47,070 nucleotides of DNA from an uncultured Blautia sp. Its GTDB lineage: Bacteria > Bacillota > Clostridia > Lachnospirales > Lachnospiraceae. The notes beneath the pieces were generated by a model, which did no database searches, was not told the origin of the DNA, and worked only from the letters and a program-made list of their open reading frames with translations. Made by a program: the position numbers and the translations under genes. Shown piece after piece: positions 40,991 to 47,070 of this stretch (the stretch's first letter is position 1; every line of letters begins with the position of its first letter). The stretch covers positions 1 through 47,070 of the forward strand of contig CALIZJ010000029.1 of the NCBI GenBank assembly GCA_938028845.1. Reading direction: 5' to 3'.

Positions 40991-42037
40991 ATGGACAGGA
41001 AAGATATCAGATCCATGACCATAGAAGAATTAAAAGACCTGATGGCAGAACTGGGAGAGAAACCATTCCGGGCGAAGCAGTTATACGGATGGTTCCATGA
41101 ACATCTGGCAGTTTCCTATGAAGAGATGACAAACCTGCCGAAAAGCCTTAGGGAAAAGCTTGCCGCTTATCCTATCCAGGCGCTTACGCCGGTAGATGTG
41201 CAGATATCAAAACTGGACGGAACAAGAAAGTATCTGTTTCGTTTAGCAGACGGAAATGTGATCGAGAGCGTTCTCATGGGCTATAAACACGGAAATTCTG
41301 TATGTATATCTTCCCAGGCAGGCTGCCGGATGGGCTGCCGTTTCTGCGCTTCTACAATCGGAGGCCTGACCAGAAACCTGACGGCATCGGAAATGCTGGA
41401 TCAGATTTACCGTATTCAGGCTTTAAGCAAAGAACGGGTCTCTAATGTGGTGGTCATGGGAACAGGCGAGCCGCTGGATAACTATGAAAATCTTCTGCGG
41501 TTTATTCAGATCCTTACAGAGGAGGGCGGGCTTCATATCAGCCAGAGAAACCTTACGGTTTCTACCTGTGGTATCGTGCCGAAAATGAGAGAGCTGGCAA
41601 AGGAAAAGCTGCAGATAACTCTTGCCCTTTCCCTGCATGCGCCTAACGATAAAAAACGCCAGGAACTAATGCCCATTGCAAAAAAATACAGTATGGACGA
41701 AGTCCTTGACGCATGCAGATATTATTTTAAGGAGACCGGACGGCGGATTACCTTTGAGTACAGTCTGGTAGCCGGGGTGAACGATGGAAAGGAAGATGCC
41801 GCCGAGCTTGCGGATCGGATAAAAAATATAAACTGCCATGTAAATTTAATTCCGGTGAATCCGGTAAAAGAGCGCTCCTACAGGCGTTCCAGCCATGAGG
41901 CAGTGGAAAAATTTAAAATAAAACTTGAAAAATACGGAATAAATGTTACTATTAGAAGGGAAATGGGCAGCGATATTGACGGTGCCTGTGGACAACTGAG
42001 GAAAAGTTACATGGAAAAAACAGAAAGCGAGAAGTGA
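40991..42037 (+). CDS. rlmN: dual-specificity 23S rRNA/tRNA adenine-C2 methyltransferase RlmN
   Basis: 348-aa radical-SAM enzyme that methylates A2503 of 23S rRNA and A37 of tRNAs. The [4Fe-4S] cysteines are Cys112, Cys116 and Cys119 in the CRMGCRFC motif; the C-terminal methyl-carrying Cys lies in DIDGACGQL. The GTGEPLDNYEN segment is typical. Starts 10 bp after rsmB and ends 1 bp before prpC. Confidence 0.95.
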   Translation: MDRKDIRSMTIEELKDLMAELGEKPFRAKQLYGWFHEHLAVSYEEMTNLPKSLREKLAAYPIQALTPVDVQISKLDGTRKYLFRLADGNVIESVLMGYKHGNSVCISSQAGCRMGCRFCASTIGGLTRNLTASEMLDQIYRIQALSKERVSNVVVMGTGEPLDNYENLLRFIQILTEEGGLHISQRNLTVSTCGIVPKMRELAKEKLQITLALSLHAPNDKKRQELMPIAKKYSMDEVLDACRYYFKETGRRITFEYSLVAGVNDGKEDAAELADRIKNINCHVNLIPVNPVKERSYRRSSHEAVEKFKIKLEKYGINVTIRREMGSDIDGACGQLRKSYMEKTESEK

Positions 42038-42038
42038 C

Positions 42039-42785
42039 ATGAGGGTATATTCAGCTACAGATGTAGGGCAAAAACGGAAGATGAATCAGGATTATGTGTT
42101 CGTATCCGAAAGCCCGGTTGGAAATCTCCCGAACCTATTTGTCGTCGCAGATGGAATGGGAGGCCATAATGCAGGAGATTTTGCGTCTTCCCATGCGGTT
42201 AAAACATTAGTGAATGAGATTTCGGAAGATGAGGACTTTAATCCGGTTAAAGTGATCCGTCATGCCATTGAAACTGCAAATACGGAAATCGTGGATCAGG
42301 CGGAGAAAGATGAACATCTGCGCGGTATGGGGACGACTATGGTGGTAGCTACTATTGTCGGTCATTATGCTTACGTGGCAAATGTAGGAGACAGCCGTCT
42401 TTATGTGATTCAGGAAAAAATCCATCAGGTGACGAAAGATCATTCCCTTGTACAGGAAATGGTCAGGATGGGGGAGCTTAAAGAGGAAGAGGCAAGGAAC
42501 CATCCGGATAAAAACATCATTACAAGGGCTTTGGGAGCGGAGAAAACAGTGGATATTGATTTCTTTGATCTGAAGCTGGAACCAGGCAGCATTATTTTAA
42601 TGTGTTCCGACGGCCTGAGTAATATGGTGGAGGATGCGAAACTGCAGCAGATCATAACAATGCCAGGCAGAGAGCTTGGCGAAAAAGGGGAGGAACTGCT
42701 TCGGGAAGCGAATCAGAATGGCGGGAAAGATAACATTGCGATCGTATTAATAGAGCCATTCACAAATGAGGTGGAAAAATGTTAA
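42039..42785 (+). CDS. prpC: PP2C-type Ser/Thr protein phosphatase
   Basis: 248-aa manganese-dependent phosphatase (PrpC/Stp). Metal-binding aspartates lie in the first motif (DVGQKRKMNQD), VADGMGGH, and the late CSDGLSN and GGKDNI motifs. It reverses phosphorylation by the adjacent kinase PrkC. Its stop overlaps the prkC start by 7 nt, so the pair is translated together. Confidence 0.95.
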   Translation: MRVYSATDVGQKRKMNQDYVFVSESPVGNLPNLFVVADGMGGHNAGDFASSHAVKTLVNEISEDEDFNPVKVIRHAIETANTEIVDQAEKDEHLRGMGTTMVVATIVGHYAYVANVGDSRLYVIQEKIHQVTKDHSLVQEMVRMGELKEEEARNHPDKNIITRALGAEKTVDIDFFDLKLEPGSIILMCSDGLSNMVEDAKLQQIITMPGRELGEKGEELLREANQNGGKDNIAIVLIEPFTNEVEKC

Positions 42786-44971
42786 AAACAGGAATGATTA
42801 TAGCGGAACGCTATGAAATATTAGCGAAAATAGGAACTGGCGGCATGGCAGACGTCTACAAAGCAAAAGACCATAAGCTGAACCGCTTTGTTGCTGTTAA
42901 GGTATTAAAAGCGGAATTCCGGGAAGACACTACTTTTGTTCGGAAATTCAGAAGAGAAGCCCAGGCGGCAGCGGGTCTGACACACCCGAACATTGTGAAT
43001 GTGTTCGACGTAGGTGATGATGAGGGCGTATATTATATCGTAATGGAGCTGATTGAAGGGATTACCCTGAAAGAATACATTGGGAAGAAAGGTAAGCTTT
43101 CCATTAAAGAGGCTACCAGTATTGCTATCCAGGTGTCTATGGGACTGGAGGCTGCTCACAGCCATGGAATCGTACATCGCGATGTAAAGCCGCAGAATAT
43201 CATTATTTCTACAGACGGAAAAGTGAAAGTGACAGATTTTGGAATTGCCAGAGCTGCGTCTTCTAACACGATCAGCTCGAATGTAATGGGATCTGTTCAC
43301 TACAGTTCACCGGAACAGGTGCGCGGCGGCTACAGCGATGAAAAGAGCGATATTTATTCTCTTGGTATTACCATGTATGAGATGGTTACAGGAAGGGTTC
43401 CTTTTGACGGGGATACTACGGTAGCTATCGCCATTAAACATCTGCAGGAAGAAATGGTGCCCCCGAGCGTTTATACCGAGGAGCTGCCCTATAGTCTGGA
43501 GCAAATTATATATAAGTGTACGCAAAAAAGCGTGGACCGCAGATACAGCCGTATGGAAGAGGTGATCGCGGATCTGAAACATTCCCTCATTGATCCTTCA
43601 GGAGATTTTGTAAAAATGAATTCGGTGGATCATGATGCCAAGACAGTGGTGATCTCTGATGAAGAGCTTGGAGAGATCAAACACACTCCAAAGCAGGGAA
43701 CCAGGAACACTGCCGCTGATCTTCCGGATGAAACAGCAGATTCCAGATCCTATGACAAGGATTATGATGATGATACAGACGAAGAAGAGCGTTTGAGAAG
43801 ACGTGCAAGAGAAAGACAGCGCCGCAATTCCCGAAAGGCTCCCCGGGGCAGAAGCGATACGGGGCGTGTGATCACCATAGCAGCCCTTTTGGTTGGCGCG
43901 ATTCTTCTTGTGGCTTTGATCTTCTTCATTATAAGAGCAACTGGACTTCTTAATGGAAACACAAATACAGAAGAACCCCAGCAGGTGACTGAGGAAGAAA
44001 ACACTCTGGTAACAGTTCCTGATTTCCTTGGAAAAACAGAAGCAGAGGTGGCAGAGCTGGCAGCAGCCCAGAACCTTGGAACACAGATGATCGGTGAGGA
44101 AGCGTCTACCCAGGAAAAGGGCAGAGTTTCTTATCAGGATATCGCAGCGGGCACCCAGGTAGAAGAGCATACTACTGTGAAATATCGTATCAGTACAGGC
44201 TCTCAGGAAATCACGCTTCCTGATGTAGACGGAAGGACTGGAATAGATGCACAGCAGCTTTTGGAAGATATGGGACTTACTGTGGAAGTACAGAAAGAAT
44301 ACAGCGAGCTGGATGAAAATGGGTATGCAATGGTAGATCCGGGTTATGCTTATTATACGACACCGGAGTCCGGAAGTACCGTGACTACCGGAGATACAGT
44401 AACCCTGGTGGTCAGCAGAGGCGTGGACTATGGAACCAGCGCAGAAGTTCCAAGTGTAGTAGGAATGAGCGAGAATGATGCGATCACTACCCTTGGAAAA
44501 TGGATTACTATAAACGTAGTGGAACAGCAGAGTGCAGATGTGGAGGCAGGAGAAGTAATCTCCCAGTCACCGGAGGCATATTCTTATGCAAATCCGGACG
44601 AAGCCATTACCATTACTGTGAGCACCGGAAATACAGCGCCTACACCGGAGGCTGCCACAGATACTTCTTCCCAGGATACGGCGCAGCAGCAGGCGGCAGT
44701 AGCGGCAGGAGAAGTCTGGAAATGTACCCAGAGCCTGAATACTCCTGTGGGATATTCCGGCGGACTTGTCCGTATGGAACTTTTACAGGAAGTAGGAGGG
44801 GAACCTACTGTGACCATGATCGTGGATGAGCAGCAGGTACAGTTCCCTTATAAGCTGGATATTACAGGCGCGCCCGGCGTGGCAGAGGGAACGATCGTCC
44901 TCTACGAAAAGATTGACAACCAGTACCAGAAGTTAGGAAATTACACCATAACCTTTGAAAAAGTGGAGTAA
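42779..44971 (+). CDS. prkC: PASTA-domain Ser/Thr protein kinase
   Basis: 730-aa membrane kinase that senses cell-wall fragments and controls growth, dormancy and wall metabolism. Cytoplasmic kinase domain (~1-270) with glycine loop IGTGGMADVYKA, catalytic Lys in AVKVLK, HRDVKPQN and DFG. A charged linker (~280-360) follows, rich in Asp and Arg. One membrane helix (~362-385) leads to three PASTA repeats (~415-480, ~482-556, ~558-622), and a further C-terminal extracellular domain of ~90 residues after a TPTPEAAT-like linker. The operon partner is prpC. Confidence 0.95.
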   Translation: MLKTGMIIAERYEILAKIGTGGMADVYKAKDHKLNRFVAVKVLKAEFREDTTFVRKFRREAQAAAGLTHPNIVNVFDVGDDEGVYYIVMELIEGITLKEYIGKKGKLSIKEATSIAIQVSMGLEAAHSHGIVHRDVKPQNIIISTDGKVKVTDFGIARAASSNTISSNVMGSVHYSSPEQVRGGYSDEKSDIYSLGITMYEMVTGRVPFDGDTTVAIAIKHLQEEMVPPSVYTEELPYSLEQIIYKCTQKSVDRRYSRMEEVIADLKHSLIDPSGDFVKMNSVDHDAKTVVISDEELGEIKHTPKQGTRNTAADLPDETADSRSYDKDYDDDTDEEERLRRRARERQRRNSRKAPRGRSDTGRVITIAALLVGAILLVALIFFIIRATGLLNGNTNTEEPQQVTEEENTLVTVPDFLGKTEAEVAELAAAQNLGTQMIGEEASTQEKGRVSYQDIAAGTQVEEHTTVKYRISTGSQEITLPDVDGRTGIDAQQLLEDMGLTVEVQKEYSELDENGYAMVDPGYAYYTTPESGSTVTTGDTVTLVVSRGVDYGTSAEVPSVVGMSENDAITTLGKWITINVVEQQSADVEAGEVISQSPEAYSYANPDEAITITVSTGNTAPTPEAATDTSSQDTAQQQAAVAAGEVWKCTQSLNTPVGYSGGLVRMELLQEVGGEPTVTMIVDEQQVQFPYKLDITGAPGVAEGTIVLYEKIDNQYQKLGNYTITFEKVE

Positions 44972-44974
44972 TTT

Positions 44975-45853
44975 ATGCTTGGAAAGATTATAAAAGGAAT
45001 TGCCGGATTTTATTACGTGTATGCAGAGGATGGAGAAACCTATGCATGTAAGGCGAAAGGGATTTTCAGAAAGGATAACCAGAAACCTTTGGTGGGAGAT
45101 GATGTGGAGATTCAGGTTCTTCATGAAAAGGATAAGGAAGGCAGCCTGATCCGCATCCTTCCCCGGAAAAATTCCCTTATCCGTCCTGCTGTGGCAAACG
45201 TAGACCAGGCATTTGTGATTTTTGCCCTGGAAGACCCGAAACCGAATTTTATGCTTTTGGACCGTTTTCTTGTTATGATGGAGCAGGCAGGACTTCCCGT
45301 TAAGATCTGTTTTAACAAAAAAGATCTTGCCAAGGAAGAAGAGACTGCAGACATATGTGAAACATACCGGAACTGTGGGTATCAGGTGATCCTTTCAAGT
45401 ACAGTAAACCAGGAAGGACTGGAGGAAATACAGGATGCCCTGCGGGGAAAGACAACCGTAGTGGCCGGCCCTTCCGGGGTAGGGAAATCCTCTCTGACGA
45501 ATTCCCTGCAGGGAGAAATACAGATGGAGACCGGGGAGATCAGCAGAAAGCTGAAAAGAGGACGCCATACTACCCGTCATTCCCAGGTGATTCCTATCGG
45601 CAAGGATACGTATCTTATGGATACTCCCGGATTTTCTTCCCTGTATCTTACTGATATGGAAGAACAGGAATTAAAAAATTATTTCAGGGAATTTCAAAAA
45701 TACGAGGAACAGTGCCGTTTTCAGGGCTGTGTGCATATTCACGAGCCGGGATGTGCTGTTAAAGACGCATTGGAAAAAAATGAGATCAGCCGTCTTCGGT
45801 ATGAAGATTATTTAGGCCTATATGAGGAATTAAAAGAGAAAAGGAGATATTAA
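44975..45853 (+). CDS. rsgA: ribosome small-subunit-dependent GTPase RsgA
   Basis: 292-aa late 30S assembly factor. An OB-fold N-terminus (~1-70) precedes a GTPase with the normal circular permutation of this family: G4 (NKKDL) comes before G1 (GPSGVGKSS) and G3 (DTPGFSS). The C-terminal zinc knuckle CRFQGCVHIHEPGC is present. Begins 3 bp after prkC. Confidence 0.95.
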   Translation: MLGKIIKGIAGFYYVYAEDGETYACKAKGIFRKDNQKPLVGDDVEIQVLHEKDKEGSLIRILPRKNSLIRPAVANVDQAFVIFALEDPKPNFMLLDRFLVMMEQAGLPVKICFNKKDLAKEEETADICETYRNCGYQVILSSTVNQEGLEEIQDALRGKTTVVAGPSGVGKSSLTNSLQGEIQMETGEISRKLKRGRHTTRHSQVIPIGKDTYLMDTPGFSSLYLTDMEEQELKNYFREFQKYEEQCRFQGCVHIHEPGCAVKDALEKNEISRLRYEDYLGLYEELKEKRRY

Positions 45854-46528
45854 ATGGAATATCAGTTGTGCCCTTCGATATTATCAGCAGATTTTAACCG
45901 TTTGGGCGAACAGATCAAGGCACTGGAGCGTGCCGGTGTAAAATGGCTCCATATTGATGTGATGGATGGGGATTTTGTTCCCAGCATTTCTTTCGGTATG
46001 CCGGTGATAAAATCCATCCGTAAGGAGTCGAATCTGTTTTTTGACGTACATTTGATGGTAAGTGCTCCGGAAAGATATATAAAAGACTTTGCAGACTGCG
46101 GAGCGGATTCTATTACCGTACATGCGGAAGCCTGTGAGGATTTGGAGCGTGCCATTGAGCTGATCCGTGATGCTGGTGTGGAGGCTGGGATATCCATTAA
46201 GCCGGCTACACCGGTAAATGATATCAGCCATTTTTTAGAAGATGTGGATACCGTTTTGGTAATGACTGTACAGCCGGGCTTTGGCGGACAGAAATACATT
46301 GAGGACTGTACGGAAAAAATTCAGGAGCTTAGGGAACTGATCGATAAAGAAGATCTGGATGTAAACATCCAGGTAGACGGCGGGATCAATGACGATACTC
46401 TAAAGACTGTGATAGAAGCAGGGGCAAACCTTTTGGTGGCTGGTTCCTATGTATTCCGGGGAGATCTGGAATCCAATGCAAGAGAGATCATAGATAAAAT
46501 TCAGAAAATCAGCGAAGAGGTCGAATAG
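45854..46528 (+). CDS. rpe: ribulose-phosphate 3-epimerase
   Basis: 224-aa TIM-barrel enzyme of the pentose phosphate pathway, interconverting ribulose-5-P and xylulose-5-P. Motifs: PSILSADFNRLG, HIDVMDGDFVPSISFG (metal His/Asp), FDVHLMV, MTVQPGFGGQ and QVDGGIND. AAAAGGAGAT precedes the ATG, which directly follows the rsgA stop codon. Confidence 0.96.
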   Translation: MEYQLCPSILSADFNRLGEQIKALERAGVKWLHIDVMDGDFVPSISFGMPVIKSIRKESNLFFDVHLMVSAPERYIKDFADCGADSITVHAEACEDLERAIELIRDAGVEAGISIKPATPVNDISHFLEDVDTVLVMTVQPGFGGQKYIEDCTEKIQELRELIDKEDLDVNIQVDGGINDDTLKTVIEAGANLLVAGSYVFRGDLESNAREIIDKIQKISEEVE

Positions 46529-46536
46529 GAAATCTT

Positions 46537-47070
46537 ATGGTTGATACGATAATTGTAAGCGGGGGCAATATCCAAAAAGATTTTGCCCTCGATTTTTTAA
46601 AAAAACAAATGCATAAAAATCCAGATGTAAAGCCGCACCTTTTAGCTGCGGACCGTGGAGTGGAATTTTTTATGGACACAGAATTTGTTCCGGAGACTGC
46701 AGTGGGAGATTTTGACAGCCTTTCAGAAAAGGGAAAAGAATATCTAAGACAGCACAGGGAAATAGAAATTATTTCCCTGCAGCCGGAAAAGGACGATTCG
46801 GATACCCAGTCAGCGATGAATCTGGCCATTGACAAAGGTGCGAAAGAGATTCTTCTTTTAGGAGCTACGGGAACCAGGATGGATCACTTTATGGCAAACT
46901 TAGGCCTTCTGGTTCTTGGAAAGGAGAGAGGCGTGAAGGTGGCCATAGCAGACGCCAATAACTATATCTGCCTTATCCCAAGCGGAAGCGTTTTAAATAA
47001 AGAAGAGCAGTTTGGAAAATATGTGTCTTTCTTTTCTGTGGGAGAAGATGTGACAGGGCTTACCTTGAAC
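46537..47070 (+). CDS. thiN: thiamine pyrophosphokinase (3' end beyond the window)
   Basis: The first 178 codons of a gene that runs off the window. The product transfers pyrophosphate from ATP to thiamine. The N-terminal SGGNIQKDF, AADRGVEF, VGDFDSLS with substrate-binding aspartates, PEKDDSDTQSA and LLLGATGTRMDHF motifs are characteristic. ATAGGA precedes the ATG, 8 bp after rpe. It is the usual last gene of this Firmicutes cluster (yloS in Bacillus subtilis). Confidence 0.92.
   Translation, partial: MVDTIIVSGGNIQKDFALDFLKKQMHKNPDVKPHLLAADRGVEFFMDTEFVPETAVGDFDSLSEKGKEYLRQHREIEIISLQPEKDDSDTQSAMNLAIDKGAKEILLLGATGTRMDHFMANLGLLVLGKERGVKVAIADANNYICLIPSGSVLNKEEQFGKYVSFFSVGEDVTGLTLN

Noticed and set aside
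44975..45853. GTPase motifs of RsgA appear in permuted order (G4 before G1).
   Set aside because: This permutation is the normal, known architecture of the YjeQ/RsgA family, unlike the permutation in the binding protein at 19977.

Overview
The window looks like the chromosome of a strictly anaerobic low-GC Gram-positive bacterium of the Lachnospiraceae/Clostridiales type (Blautia- or Dorea-like by overall feel; the genus is an inference). Supporting signs are two oxygen-sensitive class III ribonucleotide reductases, the [FeFe]-hydrogenase maturase HydF, a tryptophan T-box leader, a DAP-type MurE with DapF, strong AGGAGG ribosome binding sites, and the conserved Firmicutes block priA-def-fmt-(yugP)-rsmB-rlmN-prpC-prkC-rsgA-rpe-thiN. 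No rRNA, tRNA, CRISPR array, phage or insertion sequence is visible.

Layout. 1-4.6 kb: nrdD with a C-terminal redoxin domain behind a promoter with two NrdR-like boxes, then a Trp-specific T-box and a TrpB2-type tryptophan synthase beta chain. 4.6-9 kb: an acyl-CoA ligase and a sodium:solute symporter transcribed divergently from two strong promoters with related palindromic sites, plus a metal-dependent amidohydrolase; together these look like uptake and activation of an unknown carboxylate. 9-14.2 kb: an ACT-domain protein and a BceRS-BceAB-type peptide-sensing/detoxification module. 14.2-20 kb: AzlCD amino-acid exporter, a small membrane-anchored protein, an orphan arabinose-isomerase-like protein, dapF and hydF. 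20-22.3 kb: an amino-acid ABC transporter whose binding protein has its two halves in reversed order (circular permutation). 22.3-30.8 kb: CBS-domain protein, asnA, a zinc-ribbon membrane protein, a second nrdD, a YfhO-family membrane protein and a carbamate-kinase-like enzyme with an altered active-site loop.

30.8-33.7 kb is the least conventional stretch. It holds a tandem 173-bp-period repeat, each unit carrying a terminator-like hairpin followed by a 28-codon ORF with a strong Shine-Dalgarno, then a long structured RNA leader in front of a cell-surface protein. A second structured leader precedes murE. From 33.7 kb to the end lies the housekeeping block: cell-wall synthesis, replication restart, translation initiation, rRNA modification, the PrpC/PrkC phosphatase-kinase pair, ribosome assembly, pentose phosphate and thiamine metabolism, largely with overlapping or closely spaced genes that suggest one long operon.

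The most notable observations are the circularly permuted substrate-binding protein, the hairpin-smORF tandem repeat, and the two structured leaders. All structural claims about RNA come from hand pairing of the sequence; no folding or database search was run.
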